The notes beneath the pieces are model-generated. The model was not told where the DNA came from. It was given only the letters and a program-made list of their open reading frames with translations, and did not search any database. A stretch of DNA of 64,000 bases from contig NC_089495.1 of assembly GCF_036850765.1 (NCBI RefSeq), forward strand, positions 28,116,875 to 28,180,874, in the 5' to 3' direction. Each line of letters begins with the position of its first letter. The stretch's first letter is position 1. A program made the position numbers and the translations under genes. Of the stretch, positions 11,162 through 22,425 are shown piece by piece. The DNA comes from Saccopteryx bilineata (Eukaryota > Chordata > Mammalia > Chiroptera > Emballonuridae).

Positions 11162-11174
11162 AAAACTGTTAAAG

Positions 11175-11639
11175 ATGAGAATGAAAGGGTAAGATAATTC
11201 AATCAAACACAGGTGGGACATGAATATAGCTAGTTCTTTGGAAATCACTGTATCTCTTGATTTGGATACCATGAATCAATTTCTATACTTTTCATCTCAA
11301 CTTTGTGTTTGTGTGTGTATTCCAGTGTGCATCTCTGTATGTATTTGAATTATACTTCCTACATAACACTTTTTCATGTTAGGAAACATAGCTTCTTGAA
11401 TTGTAATTTAACAGCATTTTCTGTGGAGAGGGGCAGAAAATAACTTACTTATTGGTTAAAAATTCCAGGAAAGAACACTAATTATCTTGGTTTGGGTTTG
11501 AGAGTTCCTTTGTATTAGTCAATAATCAATAGCAATTAGAAGGTCAGGTTCCCTCTGTTATATTATGTTGCATGGCTGTGTGCTCTTAATTACAAATAGA
11601 CACACACACACAATCTCTCCATCTATGTATGTAATCTGT
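11175..11639. other. No recognisable feature
   Basis: Right flank of the composite insertion. A short (ACAC) stretch near 11600 is the only notable element. Confidence 0.5.
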
Positions 11640-11800
11640 TTGATCTTAATTAATTCTTTGGATAATTCTATGAGATGCTAATATTTCCATATTACATATA
11701 GAGAAATTAAATTGCAGAGATGTTAAAATTTATCACAAAGGTCATATACCTAAAATATTGGTGCCAGAATTTGAACTAAGTTTGTAAATCCTTTGTTCCT
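11640..11800 (-). mobile_element. MIR (ancient SINE)
   Basis: A decayed match to the MIR core read from the minus strand: a 'ttacagatgagaaa..t'-type stretch near 11690-11720 followed by a 'cca...ttgaact' stretch near 11764-11778. Divergent, as expected of this mammal-wide repeat. Confidence 0.55.
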
Positions 11801-12956
11801 GTCCCTGAATAGCACCTCTTCTTTTATCTTTTCCTCTACTAAGAAATGGAGTGCTACATTACTCCTCTATCAGTATGTTAGATTGCCTCTAATTTTTCTA
11901 GATAAAACGCTATTTTCTGAACCCATCTCAAACATATACTTGGCTCTGAAATCTGAATAAATGAATAAATGAATATTCTCTCTCAAATCTAGCTCTTTCA
12001 TTACCACAGTTTATGTATCAACTCCTTTTTTTTTGCTCTACGCCACTAGTTCTCTGCTTTTCTTCAGGCGTTCTAATGTCTAATTTTCAATAGTTTTCTT
12101 CCAAATGAAAATCACTATTGGCATGGTAAGCATTTGGAGTTTTATTATTGATTTATGCCTTGGGTGAAGAGGTTAATTAAATGTGAATTTTAAGCCGACA
12201 ACATGATTAGGAGAGTGAAGCAACTGGAATTCATGAATACTTCCAGAGCCATTAAAACTGTTTAAAATGAACAAAGACTGGAGGTGGTGGAATGGAGGTG
12301 GGGTGGGGAGATAGACCAGCCCTCTGCTATTTGTGGCTGGATTAATGAAATTCTAAAGAATAACAAAATCTTTCTAAGGCTTTTTCATTTTGCATTTATA
12401 TTGACATTAGTGTGGAATAGAATACATTCCTAATAAACCAGTCTTCTCTATTCTCTTTGTTTCTTCTGTTTCAAATTGCATCATAAAGTCTTGAGTTTAC
12501 CAAATCAGCTAGTAGGAGGGTGGGTGAATTCACGTGTTCTCAACCCTTAAAGAATCCTCAGGACAACTTTGTAAAGCTTGAAAAGGATGTATAGACTCAG
12601 CATCTTCATTCTCCTCCTTTTTTTTTAGAAAGACCTTTTGGAGAAGGTAATGTGAAAGTCTGACTCTAGGGTGAATCTTATCACAGAAAGCTTCAGACAA
12701 ATCATTACATAGCAATAACTGATATCAGAAAATGAAAGACTTGGTTTTGGTTTTAACCTAGATTGTAATTCCCCTGAATTTAAACATAGGTGGATTTTAT
12801 ACACCATATGTAACTATAACCTCCCTCCTTTAAATCCCAGGCACATGGTAGACAATCAATCCATTCTGGTTAATAATAAATGAAGGTCTATACCCCTAGA
12901 AAATTTTAAAAAATTAATGACAATGACTATGTAGAACATAATTATTAATATAAAAA
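11801..12956. other. No recognisable feature
   Basis: Non-coding sequence without a supported repeat or gene; an L2-like tail may lie near 12830-12890. Confidence 0.45.
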
Positions 12957-15113
12957 ACATAGGCAAGTGATCAAAGATAGCAGAGGTGTAGGTGAAAGCT
13001 AACTCACCATCCAGGACCAAACTGGAACTACAACTAAATTATGGAACAATCATCTTGAAAAACCAATTGAAGACTAGCTGAAGAGAAGAATTATAATCCA
13101 AGATTTACAGAAGAAACCACAGAAAGAATGGTTGGAAAGGCAGAGATGTGACAGAGCTTGGCCCTGCTCTCATGGGTAGTGGCTGAGATTCTGGAGAGAT
13201 ATCTCATCTGCAAAGATTCCCACATAAGAAGCATGTGGTCTCAACTCCAAACGAGGCTCCCCAGCCCAAAGTGCCAGAGCCAGGAAAGAGGTACCCACAT
13301 AACATATAGCTGTGAAAATCAGCCATGTTTCTGTCTGCCAGGGAGGGACAAGAGTTCCCAGAGACACATGCACCCCCTTAAAGGGACATTGCATGAAATT
13401 AGCCACTCTCTCTTAGCAACGGGGGAGAGAGGTCAGAGTGAACTAGGGTTTTGTGAGGAGAGTCTGGGGTTTGTGGCTATGGGGAATCAACTAAAGGGGC
13501 AGGCATTACAATCGCTGAGTCATCCCCATACTGAAGACATGATCTTTCCTGAGTGGAGTACTCCTCCACATGGCTCCAGTGTTGGGGAAAGCAACTGTCC
13601 CACTATCTGGACTCCTTCTCGCCCCACCTTATGGAGCTTAGGCCCTGATGAAGAGAACAGCTGGAAGCTTTTGTAGTGATTTAGTCTAACAGTCAGACAG
13701 CAGGTGGAAGCAGCCAAAGACAGATATCAGGGCACCTTGGGACTTTTGCTGATCTGTCCTTGGGCCCAGAGCTGGGAAAAGTTGGCATTGGTATGCAACT
13801 TAGTCTTTCATACAGTCACCCAGGCATAGCAGAGGCAACCACAAACTGTGGAACACTTACCTCCAACATGTTGCCAAGGACCTGTAGTCACAGGCTGTTT
13901 ATTACATTGGCCTGCACCAAAATCCCTCACAAGAGGCCAGAACAAGCACAAGACTCAATTAAAACGGGAAAGCCCACATGCCAACACAAGAGACATTCCT
14001 GAAGCACCCAATTCTGGTGACCAAGGAGAATACACCACTGGATGCCACATGACACCTATTACATAAGGCCACTTTATGAATACTGGGAGTCAGAACAGAT
14101 CTGTCTAATACATAAAAACAAACACAAAGATGTAGCCAAAATGGGGAGACAAAAGAACACGCTCTAAATTAAAGAACAAGAATAATCTCCAGAAAGAGAG
14201 CTAAAAGAAATAGAGACAAATAATTTATCAAATATCGAGTTCAAAGTAATGGTTATAAGGATGCTCAAAGAACTTAGTGAGAACTACAATAGCATTAAAG
14301 AAGATAAAGAAACCTAAAAAAACGACCAGTAAGAAATGAAAAATACAGTACTTGATGTCAAGAATACACTGGGAGGAATAAACAGTAAGTTGGGTGAAGC
14401 TGAGTATTGAATGAGAAATTTGAAAGACAAGGTAGGGAAAAAAAATAATCAGAGAAGCAAAAAGATTTAAAGAGAATGATGATAGTTTAAAGGACCTTTG
14501 GGACAACATGAAGCATAACAACATTCGTATCATGGGGGTACTAGAAGGCGAAGAAAAAGAGCAAAGGATTGAGAACCTATTTGTATAAATAATGACCAAA
14601 AATTTCCCTAACTTGGTGAAAAAAACAAAAACAAAAACATGTAAGTCCAGGAAGTGAAGAGCATTCCAAAAAAGATGGACCCAAAGAGGCCCATAACAAG
14701 ACACATCATAATTAAAATGTCAAAGGTTAAAGGCAAAGAGAGAATCTTAAAAGCTTCAAGAGAAAGACAGTTAGCTACCTGCAAGGAAGCTCCCACTGAT
14801 TTCTCAACAAAAACATTTTAGGCCAGAAGGGACTGGCATGAAATACTAAAAATAACGAAAAGTAAGGACCTACAGTTAATTCACCCAGAAAGGCTATCAT
14901 TTAAAATTAAAGAAGAAATAAAGAGCTTCCTAGACAAAGAAAAGCTAAAGAAGTTTGTCACCACCAAACCAGTATTACAAGCAATATTAAAGGGCCTGAA
15001 AAAAGAATAATAAGAAAGACAAAGAAGAGGAAGAGTAAGAAGAAGAAGGAGACAGAGAAACATAGTTAAAAGCAGAAAATGGCAATAAGTGCATCCTTAT
15101 TAGTAAACGCTTT

Positions 15114-15259
15114 AGAAATTCTATTTTTTTTAATTTATTTTAGCATAATAGAGAGGAAAAGGGGAACTCTGATCTGTTCCTGTATGTGTCCTGACTAGGG
15201 ATCAAACCAGTAACCTCCGTGCTTCAGGATGATGCTCTAAACAACCATCTGGCCAGGAA
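15114..15259 (-). mobile_element. tRNA-derived SINE remnant
   Basis: On the minus strand it starts CCTGGCCAGATGGTTG, with box-B-like sequence (TTTGATCCC). Flanked by AGTAAACGCTTT (15102-15113) and AGTAAATACTTT (15260-15271). It sits between ORF1 and ORF2 of the surrounding L1. Confidence 0.75.
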
Positions 15260-15734
15260 AGTAAATACTTTGAATGTAAATGGCTTAAATGCTCCAATCA
15301 AAAGACATAGGTAGCTGAATGGATAAGAAAACAACACTCATATATATGTTGTTTACAAGAAACCCATCTCAGAACAAAAGATATGTACAGGCTAAAAGTA
15401 AAGGGATGGGAAAAAGATATTGAATAGTTCATGCGAATGGCAATGGAAAAGAAAGAGCTTGGGTAGTAATACTTATATCTGTCAAAATAGACTTTAAAAC
15501 AAAAGCTATAGTAAGAGACAAAGAAGGACTTTACATAATAATAAAGGGAGCAATTCAACAAGAAGATTTTACTCTTGTAAACATTTATGTACCCAACATA
15601 GGAGCACCTAAATATGCAAAGCAAATCTTGATGGACATAAAGGGAGAGATTGATAGTAATACAGTCACAATAGGGGATTTTAAAACCCCACTGACATTAA
15701 TGGCTAGATCTTCTTGATAGAAAATCAACAAAGA

Positions 15735-16054
15735 GCCTGACCAGGCAGTGGCGCAGTGGATAGTGTCGGGCTGGGATGCAGAGGACCCAGGTTCAAGACT
15801 GCGAGGTTGCCAGCTTGAGCACAGGCTCATCGGGTTTGAGCAAGGTTCATCAGCTTGAGCCCAAGGTTGCTGGCTTGAGCAAGGGGTCACTCAGTCTGCT
15901 GTAGCCCCCTGGTCAAGGCACATATGAGAAATCAATGAACAACTAAGGAACCGCAACAAAGAATTGATATTTCTCATCTCCCTTCCTGTCTGTCTGTCCC
16001 TATCTGACCCTCTCTCTGACTCTCTCTGTCTCTGCCACAAAAGAAAAAAAAAAG
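15735..16054 (+). mobile_element. tRNA-derived SINE (GCCTGACCAGG type, Rhin-like)
   Basis: Starts GCCTGACCAGGCAGTGGCGC, has box-B-like GGTTCAAGACT, the body 'agcttgagcacaggctcatc' and a CT-rich then A-rich tail. Flanked by AAAATCAACAAAGA (15721-15734) and AAAATTAACAAGA (16055-16067). Inserted in L1 ORF2. Confidence 0.88.
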
Positions 16055-16554
16055 AAAATTAACAAGAAAATATCAACTTTAAATGATACACTAGGATTAG
16101 ATGGATTTGATTGATACTGTCAGAGCATTTCACCAAAAAACATTAGAATATACATCCTTTTCAAGTGCAAAGGGAATATTTTCTAAGATAGACCACATGT
16201 TAGGACACAAAATAAGTATCAATAAATTTAAGAAGATTAAAACCATATCAAGCATCTTTTCTGACCATAATAGTATGAAACTAAGAATCAATCACAAGAA
16301 AAATACTAAAATACTAAAAAACATACAAAGACATGAAGACTAAATAACATGAATGAAAAAGAATGGATGAGATAAAAGAAGAAATTAAAAGATACCTTGA
16401 AACAAATGAAAATGAGACAACCCAAAATCTATGGACACAGAAAAAGTAGTGCTAAGAGGGAATTTATAGTATTCTAGACTGATCTCAAGAAACAAAAATA
16501 ATCTCAAGTAAATATTCTAACTTTACACATAAAGGAACTTGGAAAAGAACAATA

Positions 16555-17026
16555 GCCTGACCAGTGGTGTCACTTTTGATAGAACATCGACCCAGAATGC
16601 ATATATTGTTGGCTCAAACTCTGGGTCACCTGCCTGATCCTGAGGTCACTGGCTTAAGCTCATAGTCACCAGCTCAATCCCAAGGTTGCTGGCTTGTGCC
16701 TGGGGTCACCAGCTTTAGCACAAGGTCACTGGCTTGCGTATGGGGTTACCAGCTTGAGAACAGTGTCACCAGTTTGACCCTCCCATTGCTGACATGATCC
16801 TGAGGTCACCGGTGTGAGCCCAGTGTTGCTGGCTTAAGCCCAAGTCACTGGCTTGAGCCCCAAGATCACCAGTTTGATCCCCAGTCAAGGCACATATGAG
16901 AAGCAATCAATACACAACTAAGTGGAACAACAAGTTGCTGCTTCTCTCTCTCTTCTTTCCACTCTCTCTCCTTTCTGTTTTCTCTCCCTCTCTCTCTCTC
17001 TAAAAAATAAATAAATAAAAGAAAAA
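16555..17026 (+). mobile_element. tRNA-derived SINE with expanded internal repeats
   Basis: Same GCCTGACCAG head and CT-rich tail as its neighbours but about 150 bp longer. The middle (about 16620-16880) is a run of diverged units of roughly 20-24 bp built on 'ggtcactggcttgagccca'. Flanked by AAAAGAACAA at 16543-16552 and 17027-17036. Confidence 0.82.
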
Positions 17027-18177
17027 AAAGAACAAACAAAGCCCAAAGTGAATAAGTAGAAGGGAGGAAATAATAAAGATCAAACAGAAATAACAAAATA
17101 GATTCTAAAAAATCAATACAAATAATCAATGAAAACAAGAGCTGGTCCTTTGAAAAGATAAACAAGTTAAAGGTTGACAACCCTTTAACTAGACTCATTA
17201 AGAAAAAAGAAAACCCAAATAAATAAAATCAGAAATGAAAGAAAGTAACAACTGACACCACAGAAATACAAAGGACTTTAAGGAAATATATGAACAACTA
17301 TATGCCAACAAATTGAACTTAATAAAATGCATAAATTTCTAGAAACATAAAATCCTCCAAAAACTGAACCAAGAATAATCAGAGAATTTGAATGGCAGAT
17401 TATAACTAGTTAAATTGAAGCAATAAACTCCCCAAAAGAGAAGCATTTGACTAGATGGCTTCATGAGTAAATTTTACTAAACATGCAATGAAACATTAAC
17501 ACCTAGCTTTTTCAAACTATTCCAAAATATTCAAGAAGATGGAAGACTCTCAAACTTATTTTCCAAGGCTAACATTATTCTAATTCAAAGACCAGATAAA
17601 GACACTACAAAGAAAGAAAATTATAGGCCAATATTCATGATGAACATAGACGTTAAATCCTCAATAAAATATTAACAAACCAAATAATTAATACATTAAA
17701 GAAATCATGCACCATAATCAAGTGGGATTTATTCTAGGGATAAATATTTAGTATAAAATCCACAAATTTTAAACATGACATACCACATAAACAAAACAAG
17801 GGATAACCACCACATGATTATAACAATAAGATGCAGAAAAAGCATTTGATAAAATCCGTTTTATGTCACCCATTTATGTCAAAAACCTTCAGCAAGGTGA
17901 GAATAGAGGGAACACAGCTCAACCCAACAAAGGGCATATTTGACTAACTCAAAATCAACATCATACTCAATGGCAAAAACTACAAGCATTTTCCTTAAGA
18001 TTGGGAACAATACAATGATGTCTGCTTTCACCACTCTTATTGAACATAGTACTGGAAGTCCTACTACAGCAATCAAACAGGAAGAAGAAATAAAACATAT
18101 CTAAAATGGAAAGAAAGAAGTAAAGCAATCATTATTTATAGATGACATGATACTGTAAATAGAACCCTAAGGATTAC

Positions 18178-18212
18178 ACACACACACACATGCACACGCG
18201 CACACACACACA
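18178..18212. repeat. (CA)n microsatellite, imperfect
   Basis: CA repeats interrupted by TG and CG steps, inside the old L1 ORF2. Confidence 0.85.
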
Positions 18213-19257
18213 AAACTATTAGACTGATAAGTTAATTCAATAAAGTAGCAGGATACAAAATAAATATCTAGAAATCAATTGTATTTTTATACACCAATAA
18301 CAAACTATCGCAAAGAAAATTAGGAAAACAATCCCATTCACAATTACTTCAAAAAGAATATTATACTCAGAAATAAATTTAATCACGAATGTAAAAGACT
18401 TGGATAATTATAAGACACTAAAGAAAGAAACTGAGGAAGATAAAAATTAAGTAAAGGCATATATTATGTTCATGAATAGGAAGAATTAACATAATTAAAA
18501 TAGCCATACTACCCAAAGCGATTTATAAACTTAATGCAGTTCCTTCCAAGATACCAATGGTGTATTCCACAGAACCAGAACAAACATTCCAAATTTATGT
18601 TGAACCACAAATCACCCTGAATAGCAACAGGAATCTTGAGAAAGAGGAACAAAGTTAGAGTAATCATGCTACCTAACATCAAACTATACTCAAAGTTATA
18701 ATAATCAAAACATGGTACTGATATAAAAACAGGCATATAGGTCAATGCAACAGAATATAGAGCCCAGAAGTAAACCCACACCTTTATAGTTAATTAATAC
18801 TTGACAAAGGAGGCAAGAAAATACACTAGGTTAAAGACAGTCAGTTCAATACATGGTGTTGAAAAAAATGGACAAATAACATGCAAAATAAATAAATTAA
18901 TAAAACTAGACCACCAACTTACACCATGTAAAAAAATAAACTTGACATGAACTAAATACCTAAATGTTAGACTCTAAACCATAAAAATTTTAGGAGAAAC
19001 CATAGACAGGAAAATTTTGGACATTTCTTATAACAATATTTTTCTGATATATCTCCTCAGGTAAGGGAAACAAAAGAAAACAATGAACAAATGAGAGAAC
19101 ATTAAACTAAAAAGCTTTTGCATGGAAAAAAAATCAACAAAATAAAAAAACAACCCACTGAACGTATCTGCTGATATATCTGCTAAACAGTTAATATCCA
19201 AAATTTATTAAAAAACATAAAACAAAAATACCCAATCTAATTTAAAAATGGAAAAAG

Positions 19258-19368
19258 GTACACAACTTAATCAACAGTTCAAATGCTATAGAAATGTTTT
19301 CCTGAAATCTATATACTCTTATTGATCAAAGTCACCCCATTAAATTTAACTTTCTAAATAAATTATTT
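19258..19368 (+). mobile_element. Very short 5'-truncated L1 tail
   Basis: About 110 bp ending in the same 3' UTR sequence ('gtcaccccattaaa') as the composite element at 11.1 kb. Bracketed by similar A-rich L1 sequence (19241-19257 and 19366-19385), consistent with a target duplication of the host L1 ORF2. Confidence 0.65.
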
Positions 19369-20304
19369 TAAAAAAATAGACAAAGAACTTGAACAAATCT
19401 TCTCCAATAGGGACATACAGATGGCCAATCGACAGATCCTCATCTCACTAATTATCAGAGAAATGCAAATTAAAGCCACAATTAGATTACACCTCACACC
19501 TGTCAGAATGGCTATTATCAATAAATCAACAAGCAACAAATGTTGGCAAGAATGTGAAATAAAGGAAACTTTTGTGCGTTGTTAGTGGGAATGTAGATTG
19601 GTGCAGCCGATGTGGAAAGCAGTATGGAGTTACCCCAAGAAATTATGATTGAAACTGCTTTATGACCTAGTGATTCTACTTCTGGGAATTTATCCAGAGA
19701 AAGTCAAAACACTAATTTGAAAGAACAGAAGCACCCCTAGGTTCATGGCAGCATCATTTACAATAACCAAGATTTGAAAGCAACTCAAGTATTTATCAGT
19801 AGATGAGTGGATAAAAATAGCTGTGGTACATTTACACAGTGGAATACCACTCTGCTGTAAAAAAAAAAAAAGGAAGGAAATCTTACCATTTGTGACAGCA
19901 ATGATGGACCAAGGGAGCATTATGGTGAGTGATAAAAGCCAGGCAGAGGAAGACAGTACCATATTATTTTACTTATATGTGGAATCTAATGAACATAACA
20001 TCTAAAGAGCAAAATAAACAGACTCATAAATAGAGACAGACTGACAACTGTCAGGGTAGGGGACTGGATGAGGGGGCTAGAGGGAGTTAGCAAAAACCTA
20101 AAAAAGAAAAGAGAGAGAAAGAACTCATGGACATAGACAGCAGTGTGGACAATGCTGTGGAAAGTGGGGGTGAGGAGGTAGAGGAAAGTAGATAGGGGAT
20201 AAATGGAGTAAATGGTGATAAATTGAGGCTTAAACCTGTATTATTTTGTTTACCAAGAAATTCAATTAAAAAGTAAAAAAGAAAAAACAAACAAAGGCAA
20301 GATG

Positions 20305-21310
20305 TTTAAATTAAGTGATGTAGTTATTCAAGAAAACTGAAAAATTACGAAGGACAGTATACATAGATATTAATTACACGGTAATAGAAAAGGCATCTAT
20401 TTTAGAAACAAAGCATACGATTTACAACACTTTAATGTTATTGCTAAAATATGTCCTAAACATTATCAACACTAATAATATTTATTGCATTTTAATTTGT
20501 AGTGATCATAGCCCCGTTAATGAATAGACAAGTGACTATAATGCAGGATGTAGAAATGATACAACATGCTAAATGGCACAGTAACACTTCAGAATCAATC
20601 TTAGAACACCAAAGAAAGTTAATTTCATTGTGATTCCACCCAGACAAATATCTATTGTTCCAAGATAACAGAAAATATATGGACATATACTGAGTTAGAA
20701 TCAAAGACTCAGCAAGAAGCAAGTTAAAAATCAGCCTAAGTATCTGATAATTCAGATAAAAAGGGATTAAAAATCCTGACAAACACTAAACTAATAGCTA
20801 GATAAGTCAGGAGAAGGGGAGACTGAAACATCTTCCTGTTAGAGACTGTGAAGCCATACACTAAATCATTGTGAAAGGTCATGCATTTAACATGCACAGG
20901 GCAACGACAACAGCTAGGCTCTGGACAATGAGGTACTGACTTCTTGCCTTACAAGCTGAAGTAAATCAAGGTCTAAGGCAGTTATGTCCACGTCCAAGTC
21001 AAGGTTCCTGTTTCAGAGTGGTCTAGGACTCACAGAATCTTGCAAGTGTTCTGCCTGGAGAAACTAACTGCTGGAATCTAATGTCTCTCAGAGTCACCAG
21101 ACTAATCAAAGGAATACAATCTTTCCTTCCAATTTCCCCCTTCACTCTAGGAAACTCCGCTGCATCCACAGTGAGTATCACACATGTGCTTCTGATATTG
21201 TCCCAACTCCTGCTTCTGCCACTTACTGTACGTGGCTCCGGGTTGCCAGTCTTGCCTTCACACATGGGCCTCAGTCTGCACCTCCTACAGGTCTGAGATA
21301 GCGGTCTGTC
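20305..21310. other. No recognisable feature
   Basis: Non-coding. Open frames are short and carry no motif. Confidence 0.5.
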
Positions 21311-21317
21311 CTAAGAG

Positions 21318-21522
21318 CAAGGTTTCTCAGCCTTGGCATTGTTGATGATTTGGACCAGATAATTCTTTGTTTTGAAGGTTTCCTGTATATTACAGGATGC
21401 TTAGCATAATCACTGGCCTTTAACCCACTAGTTTCCAGTAGCACCCCCAATAATGACAATAAAAATGTCTTCACCTCTTGCAAAATATCCCCTGGCAGGG
21501 CAAGAAGGACCGAGAACCACTG
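21318..21522 (-). mobile_element. MER5A-like hAT-Charlie element
   Basis: On the minus strand it starts CAGTGGTTCTCGGTCC and ends CTGAGAAACCTTG, with the internal 'gggggtgctactggaaact' known from MER5A. A possible 8-bp duplication is CTAAGAG (21311-21317) and CTTTAGAG (21523-21530), imperfect. Confidence 0.8.
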
Positions 21523-21530
21523 CTTTAGAG

Positions 21531-21988
21531 GTTGCTACCTATAATACACTGGCCTTGGGAGTCTGACTGTTAGCCTAGCTAAGCTCAGATTGTACAATTA
21601 TTAAAACAGTAAAGGATATTTAAAGATTAAAGAATATTTTAAGCCAGAAAAATATTGCTGCTGATTACTGTATGTAGCTGTTTTCAGGACCCAGAAGCCC
21701 TGAGTTTCTAACAGGAGACCCCTCTGTATATCTACAGAGCAACACCCATGCCCAGCGACGGGGAGCCTTGTGGCAGAGCTCCGTAACACCTAGAAATATA
21801 CTTAAGGTTTTCTATATTTCTGGCAGACTGGTCTCCATAGGGTCTGGAGTAGAGAAAATAGAGTTTTTCTCATTATTTTCTGTGTCATAAATCTTTTTTT
21901 CCTAGGCTCTGACTTATTTCAGGAAAGTCAACAGTTTGAATATCCACTCCCTTCTGGGGAAACCCTGTCCTCTACCCATGTGTGATCC
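21531..21988. other. No recognisable feature
   Basis: No supported gene or repeat. Confidence 0.45.
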
Positions 21989-22003
21989 TGCTATGTGTTT
22001 TTT

Positions 22004-22410
22004 TTTTTTGTTTGTTTGTTTGTTTGTATTTTTCTGAAGCTGGAAATGGGGAGAGACAGTCAGACAGACTCCCGCATGTGCCCGACCGGGATCCACCCGG
22101 CATGCCCACCAGGGGGCGACGCTCTGCCCACCAGGGTGCGATGCTCTGCCCCTCTGGGGCGTCGCTCTGTTGCGACCAGAGCCACTCTAGCGCCTGGGGC
22201 AGAGGCCAAGGAGCCATCCCCAGCACCCGGGCCATCTTTGCTCCAATGGAGCCTTGGCTGCGAGAGGGGAAGAGAGAGACAGAGAGGAAGGAGAGGGAGA
22301 GGGGTGGAGAAGCAGATGGGCACTTCTCCTGTGTGCCCTGGCCGGGAATCGAACCCGGGACTTCTGCACGCCAGGCCGACGCTCTACCACTGAGCCTACC
22401 GGCCAGGGCC
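22004..22410 (-). mobile_element. Long tRNA-derived bat SINE (Ves-like)
   Basis: Minus-strand head GGCCCTGGCCGGTAGGCTCA, box-B GGTTCGATTCCCGG and a GC-rich body. Flanked by a perfect CTGCTATGTGTTTTT at 21989-22003 and 22411-22425. Low divergence, so fairly recent. Long open frames on both strands here are artefacts of its GC-rich sequence. Confidence 0.93.
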
Positions 22411-22425
22411 CTGCTATGTGTTTTT

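Larger units (their letters stand above)
12970..20290 (+). mobile_element. Near full-length old L1 with later insertions
   Basis: The 5' UTR is recognisable from about 12970 ('aactggaactacaactaaat' near 13019). ORF1 remnants lie at about 14100-15010 (an IMGVLEGEEKEQ-like stretch near 14529-14565), ORF2 at about 15260-20000 and a 3' UTR to about 20290. ORF2 is full of stops, and the RT motif reads FIDD, with its two Asp codons at 18141-18146. Three SINEs and a 110-bp L1 tail are inserted. A possible target duplication is ACATAGGCAAGTG (12957-12969) against ACAAAGGCAAGATG (20291-20304). It cannot be active. Confidence 0.8.

Noticed and set aside
13158..13676. 172-codon open frame
   Set aside because: It falls in the 5' UTR region of the old L1 and matches no protein I recognise; the GC-richer 5' UTR lacks stops by composition.
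14228..14704. 158-codon hydrophobic frame on the minus strand
   Set aside because: Antisense to L1 ORF1. A-rich coding on the plus strand gives Phe/Leu-rich frames on the minus strand.
16620..16880. CRISPR-like array of direct repeats
   Set aside because: Units of about 20-24 bp are diverged and directly abutting without unique spacers, and they sit in a SINE in a mammalian genome.
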